Shown here one piece after another: positions 20,795 to 29,980 of a stretch of DNA of 32,018 bases (position 1 is the stretch's first letter; each line of letters begins with the position of its first letter). The position numbers and the translations under genes were made by a program. Source of the DNA: Neolewinella aurantiaca (GTDB lineage Bacteria > Bacteroidota > Bacteroidia > Chitinophagales > Saprospiraceae); the NCBI RefSeq assembly GCF_008014675.1, contig NZ_VOXD01000047.1, positions 1-32,018 of the forward strand, written 5' to 3'. The notes under the pieces were generated by a model, which was given only the letters and a program-made list of their open reading frames with translations, searched no databases and was not told where the DNA came from.

Positions 20795-23737
20795 TCACTC
20801 ATAAGAATCACCCTCACCCCAACTCCTAAGCAGTGCCTCAGCCGTACTGATTGCCTGGCGGTTGCCAAGGTCCTTTAGTTGGTGGCGGCAACTCGTGCCG
20901 GAGGCGACGACGCAGGTGGTTGGGGGTACGTCCTTCAGGTCGTTGAGGAGCGATTGCTCCGCGATGGTTTTGCTCAATTCAAAATGCTCGGCTTCGTAGC
21001 CGAAGGAGCCGGCCATGCCGCAGCAGCCGCTGTCGAGGAGTCTGACGTTGAAGTTGGGCGGTAAAGAGAGCGCGGCGGCGCATTTGCCTTTGTCGCCGAG
21101 CGCTTTTTCGTGGCAGTGTACGTGGAGCACCAGGTCAAGGGGGAGATCTCCGAAATTGTCCGGGCCAATCCGCCCGGCGGTGAATTCCCGGAACAGGAAT
21201 TCATCGAGGGTATACACGTGGGCGGCCAGGGCTTCGGCTTTCCTGGCGTCCTGCTGCCGCAATAATTTTGGGTATTCGTCCCGGAAACCGAGCACTGCGG
21301 AAGGCTCGATCCCAACCAGCGGGTGTTCGTCGGTAACCAGCGGTGCGAAGGTATTTACGTTGCTCAGCGCCCGTTTTTGGGCGCCGCGCAGCAGGCCTTT
21401 GCTCAGTTGAGCCCTGCCGCTGGTTGCGTGATCAGGCCAAACGACCGAGTAGCCCAACCGTTGCAGTAGCAAAATGGTGGCCCGCCCAACCTGCGGGTCC
21501 TGAAGGTTCACAAATTCATCGCCGAAGAGGTAGATCGTCCGGGCGTTATCTGCGGCCGGGGGGGAGGCTTGTTGCTTGTACCAACTCCGCAAACTTTGCT
21601 GCGGGAAGGCGGGCAGTGAGCGCCCGGGAGCAACTCCCATCACTTTTTTAACCACCGGCCCCAGCGCCTCCAGCAGCCAGTTGCTCAGCCGGGGAATCTT
21701 ACCACCGAGAGCATACAGGTGTTCGTTGGCGCCGATCATCCGGGAGCGCAGGCTGAAACTTCCGCGTTGGTGGAGGTATTCGGCCTTCAGGTTCGTCATG
21801 TCCACCGAGCTGGGGCATTCGCTCGTGCACGCTTTGCAGGACAAACAGAGGTCGATCGCTTCGGCCAGGGCGGGGTGGGCGAAGGGATCGTTGTGCTGGT
21901 TTTGGGTCAGCACTTCCCGCATCGTGTTGGCGCGGCCGCGGGTGCAATGTTGTTCTGATCGCAAGGCCCGGTAACTGGGGCACATGGCTCCTCCGGACAT
22001 CTTACGGCAGTCTCCTGAGCCGTTACACTTCTCGGCAGCTCTCAGCAGGCCTCCGTCCTGATCGAAATTCAGGATGGTCTGGTATTCGGGCGTGGGAGCG
22101 TCGGCAACGTAGCGCAGGTCGTTGAGCATGGGCGGAGCCTCCACAATTTTACCGGGGTTGAAGATGCCCTGAGGGTCAAAAGCCTGTTTCAGTTCTACCA
22201 GCAGCGCATAGACTTCATCGCCGAGTAGTTCCGGCAGGAAGGGCGCGCGTACCCGGCCGTCTCCGTGTTCGCCGCTCAGGCTGCCACCGTACTGCTTTAC
22301 GAGCCTGGCTACGTCCCTGGTGATCTTATAAAAATCCTGCTGTCCCGCTGTTGTCTTGAGGTTGAGCACCGGGCGGAGGTGGAGTTCGCCTGCTCCGGCG
22401 TGGGCGTAGTAAACGACGTTCTGGCTGTAGAAGTCCATCAGTTCACCGACGTCGTGGATGTAATCGGCCAGGTCTGGCAGGGCAACGGCGGTATCCTCGA
22501 TGCAGGCGACGGCCTTTGCGTCGCCGACCATGTTGCCGAGGATGCCGAGGCCGGCGGCGCGGAGGTTCCATACTACGGCCGCCTGCTGTGCTCCGGTCAT
22601 CACCGGAGCGGCGTAGGCCGCGAGGTCGTTGGTCATAACCGGGCTTTCGGCTACCGACCGGGCTTTTTCGGTAGCGAGGTCGTTGGTCTCCGCCCGAAAC
22701 TCTACGAGGAGGAGGGCCCGCGGGTTTCCGACCACGAAGGCGGCATTACGTCGTTGCTGCGGGTTTTCGCGGGCGAGGTTCAGGATGGTATCATCCATCA
22801 GCTCACACATAAAAGGTTGGTGGCGCATCACTTCCTGGGTGGCGCGCATCGCGGCACGGACGGTATTGAAGTGCAGGGCAAGAATGGCCGTTCCCGCAGG
22901 AGGGAGGGGGAGAATGCGCACTTTCATCTGCGTGGTGAAGCCGAGGGTCCCCTCGGAGCCTGCCAGGAGGGCGCACAGGTTGTACGCTGGTCCTCCCTTA
23001 GTAAACGGAGCCTGACTGAGGAGAATATCGAGGGCGTAGCCCGTATTGCGCCGGCTAACGCCGGCTTTAGGGAAAGCGGCCCTGACCTTGTTGCGGGTAG
23101 GGGCCTCGTGGAGGGTTTGGGCCAGGAATTGATTCGCCCGGCGCAGACACGGGCTGTTCGGGCCCTGCTCTTTTGAAACCTCGCCCGGCACCTGCGTTCC
23201 CGCCCCGAAACTGTGGACCGTTGCGTCAGACAAAACCACCCTGGCCGCAAGGACGTGCTCGCGCGTACTGCCCACCGTAATGCTCGTACTGCCACAACTG
23301 TTGTTGCCGAACATGCCCGCCATCGTGCAGCGGTTGGCGGTGCTTGTGTTGGGCCCGAACCAATAACCGAGAGGACGAAGGGCATCGTTGAGTTGGTCGC
23401 GTATGACCCCCGGCTCGACGATCGCGTAGCCTTCGGTAGTATTGATTTCGACAATCTTGGTCAGATAGCGGCTTACATCCACCACCAGACCTCCGCCGGT
23501 AGCCTGCCCGGCCAAACTGGTGCCACCCGCCCTGGGGGTGAGCGCAATCCCCTTTTCGGCGGCGAAGGCGACGCAGGCCACAATATCTTCTTCGGAGCGG
23601 GGGAATGCCACCGCCTGGGGCAGTTCACGGTAAACGCTGGCGTCGGTGGCGTAAAGGATGCGGTGGGCTTCGTCGCAGTGCAGGTCTCCGGTTAGCTTCT
23701 CGGATAGGTCGTTCCAGTCAGTGGTGGTTGCAGGCAT
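20795..23737 (-). CDS. FAD-linked oxidase / Fe-S oxidoreductase fusion (D-2-hydroxyacid dehydrogenase type)
   Basis: A 980-residue fusion of the YdiJ type. The N-terminal half binds FAD: PRAGGTSLAGQATGGGLVVD (68-87) and FGPNTSTANRCTMAGMFGNNSCG (about 127-149, in part); the oxidase C-terminal part has GEHGDGRVRAPF (489-500) and FNPGKI (526-531). A linker holds CNGSGDC...MCPSYR (571-590). An iron-sulfur segment CLSCKACTSECP follows at 631-642, with CNGSGDC probably part of a second cluster. The C-terminus has the CCG-type SGCCGMAGSFGYE (903-915). Such proteins oxidise D-lactate, D-2-hydroxyglutarate or glycolate and feed a quinone or other acceptor; the substrate is not set by sequence. Residues 179-183 (AGTQV) are encoded by a copy of the dispersed motif. 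A TATCTTGC box lies three bases before the ATG. Confidence 0.9.
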   Translation of the reverse strand: MPATTTDWNDLSEKLTGDLHCDEAHRILYATDASVYRELPQAVAFPRSEEDIVACVAFAAEKGIALTPRAGGTSLAGQATGGGLVVDVSRYLTKIVEINTTEGYAIVEPGVIRDQLNDALRPLGYWFGPNTSTANRCTMAGMFGNNSCGSTSITVGSTREHVLAARVVLSDATVHSFGAGTQVPGEVSKEQGPNSPCLRRANQFLAQTLHEAPTRNKVRAAFPKAGVSRRNTGYALDILLSQAPFTKGGPAYNLCALLAGSEGTLGFTTQMKVRILPLPPAGTAILALHFNTVRAAMRATQEVMRHQPFMCELMDDTILNLARENPQQRRNAAFVVGNPRALLLVEFRAETNDLATEKARSVAESPVMTNDLAAYAAPVMTGAQQAAVVWNLRAAGLGILGNMVGDAKAVACIEDTAVALPDLADYIHDVGELMDFYSQNVVYYAHAGAGELHLRPVLNLKTTAGQQDFYKITRDVARLVKQYGGSLSGEHGDGRVRAPFLPELLGDEVYALLVELKQAFDPQGIFNPGKIVEAPPMLNDLRYVADAPTPEYQTILNFDQDGGLLRAAEKCNGSGDCRKMSGGAMCPSYRALRSEQHCTRGRANTMREVLTQNQHNDPFAHPALAEAIDLCLSCKACTSECPSSVDMTNLKAEYLHQRGSFSLRSRMIGANEHLYALGGKIPRLSNWLLEALGPVVKKVMGVAPGRSLPAFPQQSLRSWYKQQASPPAADNARTIYLFGDEFVNLQDPQVGRATILLLQRLGYSVVWPDHATSGRAQLSKGLLRGAQKRALSNVNTFAPLVTDEHPLVGIEPSAVLGFRDEYPKLLRQQDARKAEALAAHVYTLDEFLFREFTAGRIGPDNFGDLPLDLVLHVHCHEKALGDKGKCAAALSLPPNFNVRLLDSGCCGMAGSFGYEAEHFELSKTIAEQSLLNDLKDVPPTTCVVASGTSCRHQLKDLGNRQAISTAEALLRSWGEGDSYE
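23186..23205 (+). repeat. Dispersed motif copy inside FAD/Fe-S gene
   Basis: GCACCTGCGTTCCCGCCCC, core at 23188-23196. Read on the coding strand it gives GAGTQVP in a variable stretch between the FAD motif and the substrate domain. Confidence 0.55.
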
Positions 23738-23740
23738 CGG

Positions 23741-23748
23741 GCAAGATA
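23741..23748 (-). promoter_or_regulatory. -7-like box directly before FAD/Fe-S gene start
   Basis: TATCTTGC (minus strand) lies three bases before the ATG, four of six fixed -7 positions matched. No -33 is visible at the usual distance. If used, the transcript would have almost no leader. Confidence 0.25.
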
Positions 23749-23882
23749 GTGTTTGCTGGTTCGCTTTTGATTGGGTTGGCCGGTTTACTGAAAAAGTGCC
23801 TCGTTATAAGGCGTCCTTTTTGATGGATTGGCGGTATTAAAACCCCCGTTCTCCATATTGGTTAAGCCCAATTGCTGCGTAC

Positions 23883-23912
23883 TATACCGGAAACCACTTT
23901 GGTTCCGGTATA
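23883..23912. terminator. Hairpin terminator after LysM gene
   Basis: TATACCGGAA(A)CC pairs with GGTTCCGGTATA over 12 base pairs with one bulged A and a five-base loop. It is 36 bases past the LysM gene's stop on the minus strand. No clear T run. Confidence 0.65.
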
Positions 23913-23947
23913 TACCACCTCTGGCTCAAACACACCAAATCCTGCGC

Positions 23948-24805
23948 CTAGAAATGCCGCGTCCGCACATAAAAGTGGCGATCCCGAACGCCGAAGGCTT
24001 TCACCAGCAACGGGCTGACAACCACGATGACGTTGGGGTCCGTTACCTGATCGGGAATACGGGCCATCACCCGGGCGTAGATCGTTTTCCGGCTGCGGGG
24101 GTCCTCGATTTCGATGAGACTATTAATGGGAGCCGTACGGTGTAAAACCATCCATTTGTTGGGGTCTCCTTTTTTGGTCCAGGCGGCTTTGCCGTTCTGA
24201 CTGATCATTTTTTTGCCTTCGGTCCGTACCCGCCACAGTTCCCGAAGACCACGGTTTCTGCGTACGTAAGGGTCTTCAATTTCGCCCTGTAGTTCTTTCG
24301 GGATTCCGTCGAGTTTCATGTACCCGATGGCGAGTACCTGATTGGCGCTCATGCGCTCAGGGTTGAGTTCGGGATTGAGAGCACGGAGTTGCTCGTCGTT
24401 GGGTAGTTGGAGTGTTCTTTTGTACAGGCCGAAGAGTGTTTCGCCTTTACCCATGCGGTAGTAAACGGGCACAAACCAGGCCAGACTGTCGGGCGCAGGA
24501 ACCGCCCGGATGGCTTGACGGGGAATCGCAATTCGTGCTTTGTCTCCGGGTTCATATTTGGCCCGCAACTTAGGGTTGAGGTGGTAAATATCGTCGAGGC
24601 TGAGGCCGTAGAACTTGGTTACGCCGTAAAGGGTTTGTCCGGGAGCAATGTAATGGTCAAACAGAATCTGCCCCGAAGCGACGTCATTGTACACCTCCAT
24701 GGTGTCTATGGGGCGCAGGTAATAGAGGCTGTCTCCCGTGAAGGGTTGGGCCTGAAGGCCAACGCACAGAAATACGAAGAACAGGAGGGTAATAAAACGT
24801 TTCAA
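23948..24805 (-). CDS. Secreted protein with two LysM-like domains and a C-terminal beta domain
   Basis: A 285-residue protein with a signal peptide (1-19, ending LQAQ). LysM 1 lies at about 50-95 (HYIAPGQTLYGVTKFYGLSLDDIYHLNP, in part) and LysM 2 at about 115-160 (YRMGKGETLFGLYKRTLQLPNDEQLRALNP, in part); both have the G-x-T-L-[FY]-G-[VL] start seen in Bacteroidota LysM proteins. The C-terminal part (about 205-285) carries KWMVLHRTAPINSLIEIED and PLLVKAFGVRDRHFYV, recalling double-psi beta barrel (RlpA-like) segments. It probably binds peptidoglycan in the periplasm. The start is TTG at 24803-24805, chosen because it precedes an intact signal peptide and no ATG is available. Confidence 0.82.
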   Translation of the reverse strand: MKRFITLLFFVFLCVGLQAQPFTGDSLYYLRPIDTMEVYNDVASGQILFDHYIAPGQTLYGVTKFYGLSLDDIYHLNPKLRAKYEPGDKARIAIPRQAIRAVPAPDSLAWFVPVYYRMGKGETLFGLYKRTLQLPNDEQLRALNPELNPERMSANQVLAIGYMKLDGIPKELQGEIEDPYVRRNRGLRELWRVRTEGKKMISQNGKAAWTKKGDPNKWMVLHRTAPINSLIEIEDPRSRKTIYARVMARIPDQVTDPNVIVVVSPLLVKAFGVRDRHFYVRTRHF

Positions 24806-25178
24806 GGGGATGTGTTTGGATCAGTAAAACAGAAGCTTGCTGCGCGTAAAAGGCAGTCTTTGTACCGTTAGACGTACCACACGCTCTTTAGTTACCTTTC
24901 AAGCGTTCGGGTGGGGGTATCCACCACGACAAGCGTTGGCAAGATAGCATATATTACGGGTTTACCGTATTGTTCCTCCCCTCAAAACAAGATACACAGC
25001 ACCCACGAAGCTGAAAGGACCACCCGGCCGACTCGCGCTCCGAGCACCCTCCGGGTGCGAGTTTGTGGAGGTTACGGGCGGTAGCCAGGAAAGTTGTTCA
25101 AATGCCGTCATGACTTCCGCGCCCTGAGGGCGCGGAAACTATTCGGAAACCGGAGACTGTCACAACCGGGATCTACGC
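24806..25178. other. Intergenic region between LysM gene and lipA
   Basis: No gene seen. A perfect short hairpin for lipA (listed) and a second GC-rich hairpin, GCACCC-TCC-GGGTGC (about 25047-25061), are present. TATCTTGCC on the minus strand at 24938-24946 is a possible -7 box for the LysM gene, far from its start. Confidence 0.45.
25115..25137. terminator. Hairpin after lipA
   Basis: TTCCGCGCCC-TGA-GGGCGCGGAA, ten perfect base pairs, about 40 bases past the lipA stop. A short T-rich stretch is not evident. Confidence 0.7.
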
Positions 25179-26051
25179 TTAAATGTGCCGTTCAGCGTGG
25201 TAAGAGCTGCGAACCAACGGTCCGCTTTCCACGTAATCGAATCCTTTCTCGAGGCCCATCGCTTTGTAATGCGCAAAGGTGTCGGGCGTAACGAAAGAAT
25301 CAACCGCCAGGTGCATCGCTGTTGGCTGCAGGTACTGACCGATGGTAACTACATCTACACCTACTTCGAGGAGGTCATCGAGAATCTTCTCGACCTGCTC
25401 TTCGGTTTCACCGAGACCGACCATGAAGCCGGTTTTGGTCCGCTTACCGAATTCTTTGATCCGGCGGAGCTCTTCGAGGCTGCGCTCGTATTTACCCTGC
25501 GGACGAACCTTGCGGTAAAGCTCCCGCACGGTCTCCATATTATGGCTGACGACTTCCTGCCCGCCTTCGATCATACGGTAGAGGGCGTCCCAGTTGCCAC
25601 GCACATCAGGAATGAGCGTTTCGATTGTCGTCTGAGGGGTGCGCTCTTTGATCTGGCTTACGGTTTGGTACCAGATTTCGGCGCCGCGGTCTTTGAGTTC
25701 ATCCCGGTTTACGGAGGTGAGCACAGCGTGCTTCACCTGCATCAGCTCGATCGCTTCGGCTACCCGGCGGGGCTCATCGACGTCGTATTCGGTCGGTCGG
25801 CCGGTTTTTACCGCACAGAAACTACAAGAGCGGGTACACGTATTCCCGAGGATCATGAAGGTGGCCGTTCCGGCTCCCCAGCATTCACCCATATTCGGGC
25901 AGTTACCACTCTGGCAAATGGTGTTCAGCTTATACTCATCCACCAGCGCGCGTACTTTTTTGTACTCGGGGCCGATGGGAAGTTTTACGCGCAGCCAGTC
26001 GGGCTTACGCTTACGTTCACTTTTGGAAGGGGCGACGGGGAGGTCAATCAT
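25179..26051 (-). CDS. lipA: Lipoyl synthase
   Basis: LipA inserts two sulfur atoms into protein-bound octanoyl groups by radical SAM chemistry, making the lipoyl cofactor of 2-oxoacid dehydrogenases and the glycine cleavage system. The 290-residue protein has the auxiliary cluster cysteines C46/C51/C57 ([12 protein letters not shown]), the radical SAM cluster C72/C76/C79 (CTRSCSFC), the [12 protein letters not shown] segment, the VVSHNMETV motif, the [12 protein letters not shown] loop, and the terminal RSSYHAE whose serine ligates the auxiliary cluster. Length is standard. I chose ATG at 26049-26051; the frame is open to 26309 but the extra 86 codons overlap the promoter region of the divergent lipoprotein gene and look non-coding. 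A TACCTTTG box lies 29 bases upstream. lipB is not in the window. Confidence 0.95.
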   Translation of the reverse strand: MIDLPVAPSKSERKRKPDWLRVKLPIGPEYKKVRALVDEYKLNTICQSGNCPNMGECWGAGTATFMILGNTCTRSCSFCAVKTGRPTEYDVDEPRRVAEAIELMQVKHAVLTSVNRDELKDRGAEIWYQTVSQIKERTPQTTIETLIPDVRGNWDALYRMIEGGQEVVSHNMETVRELYRKVRPQGKYERSLEELRRIKEFGKRTKTGFMVGLGETEEQVEKILDDLLEVGVDVVTIGQYLQPTAMHLAVDSFVTPDTFAHYKAMGLEKGFDYVESGPLVRSSYHAERHI

Positions 26052-26080
26052 AGACAAGCGCTTAATCTTGAAATAGAAGA

Positions 26081-26088
26081 CAAAGGTA
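26081..26088 (-). promoter_or_regulatory. lipA promoter -7 element
   Basis: TACCTTTG on the minus strand, a full match to TAnnTTTG, 29 bases upstream of the lipA ATG. No TTTG is seen at the -33 position. Confidence 0.45.
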
Positions 26089-26143
26089 GGGCAGATTAGT
26101 TTTTGTACGGGGCAGAATATGAAATAAAGGCTTATACTTGTTG

Positions 26144-26827
26144 ATGCAAAAATTACTTCTGGCCCTTTCAATCGCCTACTTCCTTTCAGCTTGTGCTTCT
26201 GAAGAGACGAACCCTCCCATAGTGGTGGAAACGAACGAGGTTTTGCCCTCAACGGTGACGAAGAACCCGCAGGGAAACAAGGATCTGCCGCTGACCGACG
26301 ATGAAGCAATCACCAGAATCCGTGCGTTCTTCCAGAAGGTCTCATCGCAGCGGACCGCAGGAACGCTTAAGTCGGAGGAGGTCGAGTACGCCTGTGAAGG
26401 TACCGGTCAGGTAGGGGTTGTCACCTTTTACTCCGACGCCGGAGGCGTCGTTTTGGTAGAAAACGAATACGGAATGGGAGACCATGCCGGGCAAACGGAC
26501 CAGTGGTATTTCATCGAGGGTAAGCTGGCATTTCTGTACGCTCAGGCAGGTACCTGGCAATTCGGTGGAGCAATGACTAAAGACCAGGATGGGAATGAAG
26601 TCCCCGGCACTATCGACAAAATAACCGAAAACCGCTACTATTTCAACGACGGAGTGTTGGTGAAACACCTCACGAAATACTATGAAATTGAAAGCGGAAA
26701 AGAGGAAGTTGACCCCAATAACGTCCCGAACGAGACCGTACCGCACAACGGCGAGACGCCGGAGAGCTACGATTTCATTGCAGCATTCATGGCTACCCGT
26801 ACGCCGGATTGCGGCCTGATCGAGTAA
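26144..26827 (+). CDS. Lipoprotein of unknown function
   Basis: A 227-residue protein with a lipoprotein signal ([17 protein letters not shown], lipobox near Cys17) and a Thr/Pro/Val linker. The middle (about 40-95) holds a helix ([18 protein letters not shown]) and the rest is beta-rich, with [21 protein letters not shown] (in part), [17 protein letters not shown] and [15 protein letters not shown]. These look like repeated strand pairs of a small periplasmic domain. I do not recognise a family. ATG at 26144 is preferred; a TTG six bases upstream is also in frame. A TATACTTG box ends three bases before the ATG. It converges with the large fusion gene, 16 bases between stops. Confidence 0.75.
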   Translation: MQKLLLALSIAYFLSACASEETNPPIVVETNEVLPSTVTKNPQGNKDLPLTDDEAITRIRAFFQKVSSQRTAGTLKSEEVEYACEGTGQVGVVTFYSDAGGVVLVENEYGMGDHAGQTDQWYFIEGKLAFLYAQAGTWQFGGAMTKDQDGNEVPGTIDKITENRYYFNDGVLVKHLTKYYEIESGKEEVDPNNVPNETVPHNGETPESYDFIAAFMATRTPDCGLIE

Positions 26828-26843
26828 GAACCGTGTAACCCGA

Positions 26844-29800
26844 TCAGGGCATCATGCACCCGTCTTCGGCGAGTACCCGGCTCAGATAATGGATCAGTTG
26901 GTCGGCGCTTTTACGATCAAAACTCATTGGGGGTTTGATCTTGATCACGTTCTCATCGGGCCCGTCGGTGCTCATCAGGAATCCCAGTTCTCGCATTCTG
27001 TTTTTGAGGTAAGAAGCTTGCTTCGTGGCGGGAGACATCGCATCGTGCGGGGCAGAAGGATGCGCGGACGCAGGTGCAGTGGAGGGTTGGATAAGCTCAA
27101 AACCTAAAAACAACCCTTCGCCCCGGACATCTCCGATCAGCGGGAACCTGGCCTGAAGTGAAAACAGCTGTGTTTTCAGATAATCGCCGGTTTCCAGGGC
27201 GTGTTGTTGCAAGCCTTCTTCTTTGATGACCCGCAGTACCGCCCGCCCGACTGAACAACTGACCGGGTTGCCGCCGAAGGTGTTGAAATATTCCATTCCG
27301 TTGGCGAAGCAGGCGGCAACTTCCGGTGTACAAACCACCGCTGCCAGTGGGTGGCCGTTGCCGAGTGGCTTACCGATTGTAACGATATCGGGGACTACGC
27401 CTTGCAGCTCGAAACCCCAGAAATGACTGCCCACCCGGCCCAGTCCAACCTGAACCTCATCGGCGATGCAAAGCCCTCCCGCAGTACGAACTTCGCGGTA
27501 CACTTCCCGGAGGTATCCTTCCGGCAGAACGATCTGTCCGCCGCAACTGAGGATACTTTCGGCAATGAAGCCACCTAGTTTTTCTCCTTGATCCGCCCAT
27601 TCGGCGATCCGCTGACGCGCGTAGGCGGCATATTTCTGCCCGGGGTTTTCAGCATCACGATGTATCCCTCTGAAGGTGTCGGGCATCGGGATGATTTTCG
27701 TTGCCGGCGGACACCCTTTTCCTCCCTTACCGGCGAATTTGTAACCGCTGATGTCGATCGTTCGCCCGGTGTTGCCATGGTAACCCGTTTCTACGGCGAT
27801 CATGTTTCGGGTGCCCGACCATTGCTCGCACATACGCAGGGCAAGTTCGTTGGCCTCACTCCCTGAATTGACGAAGTGTACCACCGAGAGCTCAGGCGGC
27901 AGGGTAGCAGTTAGTTCCTCCGCGAACCGGATCAGGTTCTCGTGTAAATAGCGTGAATTGGTATTCAGAACGGCGGCCTGTTGCTGGAGGGCTTCTACTA
28001 CTGCCGGATGCTCATGCCCGACGTGGGCTACGTTGTTGACCGTGTCGAGGTACCGGCGCCCGGTGTGATCGAGGAGGTACTGCCTGCGCCCTCTTTCGAT
28101 GAGCAAAGGCGATTGGTACGAAACGGAGAGGGAGTAACCGAGGTGCTTTTTGCGCCGGTCAAGTAGTCGTTCAGCAGGCTTGTCCAGATGGTGGCTCTTC
28201 CAGGTTTCCGGGGCTGCTGGTTGTTCGGCGGGTACGATCATAGCCTGGGGGCAAAGCCATAGCCAGGCCTCCGCGTCGGCGGGGTAGGCTACGCCGGGGA
28301 AGTCTACCTCGTGATCGAGCATATGGCGGGTCACCTGAAAGTGAAGATGTGGTGGCCATCCGCCGTTTTCTGCTGGTGAGCCAAGCTGTGCTATTTCGTC
28401 CCCGCTTTGCACCTGCGTTCCCGCCCTGATTCCAGCCGTCGAAGCCGCAGAAAGATGCCCGTAAAACGTATAGAAAAGATGCCCGTCGAGCTGGTGCTTC
28501 AGGATGATGACGTTGCCGCAACCGTGATTTGTAGGATCTACGCCCACCATATGGACATGCCCGTCGTAAGCCGCAAGGACGGGCGTTTGCGCCGGTCCCC
28601 AGATATCGGTGCCCAGGTGAACGGTCCGCCAGCGCGGGCCGTAGTTGCCCTCGGTCGCAAAATCATCGGTGGTGTAGACCGGGCGAATCTCCCCGTAGCC
28701 TCCGTACCCAAAGCCGGCATTTTCATTCTCCAGATGGCGCGCAATACGCCTGGTGAAGAGTTTTGGATCGTCGTAATTGGTATAATTCCCCAGGTCCCCG
28801 CTCCCAACTCCGAGGTCCATTTTGATTGTCGTTTTTCCGGCAAAGTCGATCACGGTTGCCGGGTGTGTTTTCAGCCATTGTCTTAGGCTGTCGTTTCCAG
28901 TCCACAGGCTTCCGTAAGCTGCTGCGAACCTGGCGTTGATGATAACCGGGTGGAGGGTTCTCAGCTTTTCCAGAAGATCCCAGGCGGGAGCAGCACTTAC
29001 CTGAAGATAGTCGTTTTCGGGTTCCTTTTGCGCATTTTCGGCGGCTACCGCAACGGTTATCAGCAATCGCCCTACGACAAGGCCGAGCAGGTGATCGATA
29101 GATACGGCTTCATTAATTTTCTGCCGGTATCCCGAAATGACTTCTGTCATTGCCCCGATAGGGTCGGAGGTGTTCATACCTGCGTAAGCGCAGGCCACGG
29201 CCAGTTCGCTCAGGGTGCAGGTGCGCATCGCGTCGCCAAAATCAATGACGCCGGCAATTTCGCCAGCCCCGTTCACCAGCAGGTTGTGGGGATGTGCATC
29301 GTTATAGTTGATCGCAACCGGAAGGCCCGCCAGACCGGGAAGGGTCTCACGTTCGAACCTGTCCCAGAAGAAGTTTGCCAGCCTGGCTTTTTCGGGAGGC
29401 ATATACATTGCCAGTGGTCGGCAATCGAGCGTTTGTGCCGGATTCCATTTGTAAGCGGAAGGCGCATCCGGATGAGAGAACCCTGCCAGAGCATTGGTTA
29501 GTTCTGCGGCGGTTTTTCCCCATTGTACTCTCAGTTTTTTGGAGATCGGGTTCACTTCGTCAAGCATCCGGCCCGGCACCCAGGATAGTAGCCGCAGGAG
29601 ATTTCCTCCTTCCAGTTCCACGAGGTCGCCCACGGGGCTTGGGACGAGAAATGACAGCTTCTTAGTCGCCAGGTACGACAGCAGGTCGTACTGAAAACGG
29701 ATGGTCTTCCTGTCCTGGTCCGGCTGACTGATTTTCAGGGTGTAGCGGGTGCCATCTTCGGTGGTGAGACGATAGTTTATGTCTGCTTCGCCTATCAGCG

Positions 29801-29879
29801 GTTCGGCGGTTACTGCTGCTAATCCGTAGTGTTTGGAGACCAACGTAATGATGGTTGCAGAGTCGTGGTGTGTTCCCAT
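26844..29879 (-). CDS. Phosphotransferase - M23 peptidase - class III aminotransferase fusion
   Basis: A 1,011-residue three-domain protein. Residues about 15-330 are an aminoglycoside-phosphotransferase/hydroxylysine-kinase-like domain, with the catalytic loop NYNDAHPHN (D194) and IDFGD (D213). Residues about 390-530 are an M23 (LytM) peptidase-like domain: zinc ligands H421xxxD425 (HLGTD) and HLHF (H511/H513). Residues about 570-1011 are a class III PLP aminotransferase: [23 protein letters not shown] (806-815) and PLP lysine K837 (TIGKPLGNG). The aminotransferase resembles the ethanolamine-phosphate/5-phosphohydroxylysine phospho-lyase group. A kinase followed by a phospho-lyase fits phosphorylation and elimination of an amino alcohol; the substrate is inferred. 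The frame stays open to 30284 only because it runs through the repeat array; ATG at 29877-29879 begins the real protein. Confidence 0.9.
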   Translation of the reverse strand: MGTHHDSATIITLVSKHYGLAAVTAEPLIGEADINYRLTTEDGTRYTLKISQPDQDRKTIRFQYDLLSYLATKKLSFLVPSPVGDLVELEGGNLLRLLSWVPGRMLDEVNPISKKLRVQWGKTAAELTNALAGFSHPDAPSAYKWNPAQTLDCRPLAMYMPPEKARLANFFWDRFERETLPGLAGLPVAINYNDAHPHNLLVNGAGEIAGVIDFGDAMRTCTLSELAVACAYAGMNTSDPIGAMTEVISGYRQKINEAVSIDHLLGLVVGRLLITVAVAAENAQKEPENDYLQVSAAPAWDLLEKLRTLHPVIINARFAAAYGSLWTGNDSLRQWLKTHPATVIDFAGKTTIKMDLGVGSGDLGNYTNYDDPKLFTRRIARHLENENAGFGYGGYGEIRPVYTTDDFATEGNYGPRWRTVHLGTDIWGPAQTPVLAAYDGHVHMVGVDPTNHGCGNVIILKHQLDGHLFYTFYGHLSAASTAGIRAGTQVQSGDEIAQLGSPAENGGWPPHLHFQVTRHMLDHEVDFPGVAYPADAEAWLWLCPQAMIVPAEQPAAPETWKSHHLDKPAERLLDRRKKHLGYSLSVSYQSPLLIERGRRQYLLDHTGRRYLDTVNNVAHVGHEHPAVVEALQQQAAVLNTNSRYLHENLIRFAEELTATLPPELSVVHFVNSGSEANELALRMCEQWSGTRNMIAVETGYHGNTGRTIDISGYKFAGKGGKGCPPATKIIPMPDTFRGIHRDAENPGQKYAAYARQRIAEWADQGEKLGGFIAESILSCGGQIVLPEGYLREVYREVRTAGGLCIADEVQVGLGRVGSHFWGFELQGVVPDIVTIGKPLGNGHPLAAVVCTPEVAACFANGMEYFNTFGGNPVSCSVGRAVLRVIKEEGLQQHALETGDYLKTQLFSLQARFPLIGDVRGEGLFLGFELIQPSTAPASAHPSAPHDAMSPATKQASYLKNRMRELGFLMSTDGPDENVIKIKPPMSFDRKSADQLIHYLSRVLAEDGCMMP
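27060..27077 (-). repeat. Dispersed motif copy in aminotransferase gene
   Basis: Plus strand ATGCGCGGACGCAGGTGC, core at 27069-27077. Coding strand reads TAPASAH in a Ser/Pro/Ala-rich insert at about residues 933-950 that looks non-conserved. Confidence 0.5.
28407..28427 (+). repeat. Dispersed motif copy in peptidase domain
   Basis: TTGCACCTGCGTTCCCGCCC (28408-28427), core at 28409-28417. The coding strand reads RAGTQVQ at about residues 485-491. Confidence 0.55.
29176..29195 (+). repeat. Dispersed motif variant in kinase domain
   Basis: ATACCTGCGTAAGCGCAGG (29177-29195) keeps ACCTGCGTAAGCGC, matching the copy at 13830-13849. It is in the codons for the loop AYAGMNTS, so chance similarity is possible. 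Confidence 0.35.
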
Positions 29880-29980
29880 GGCGGCCAAGATAGGAAAGAG
29901 TAACGACCTCTCTCCATATTCGAAAATTTGCCCATCGGGCTCTCGCCCGGAGAGCGATTCGGCCAGCGCATCGGGACTAT

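Noticed and set aside
19764..20900. Phage-type attachment repeat of the tRNA-Arg 3' end
   Set aside because: I looked for a second copy of the T-arm/acceptor sequence in the following kilobase by eye and saw none, so no att site is claimed.
22265..23176. A 303-codon plus-strand frame opposite the FAD/Fe-S gene
   Set aside because: It is fully inside a gene with intact FAD and Fe-S motifs and has no motif of its own.
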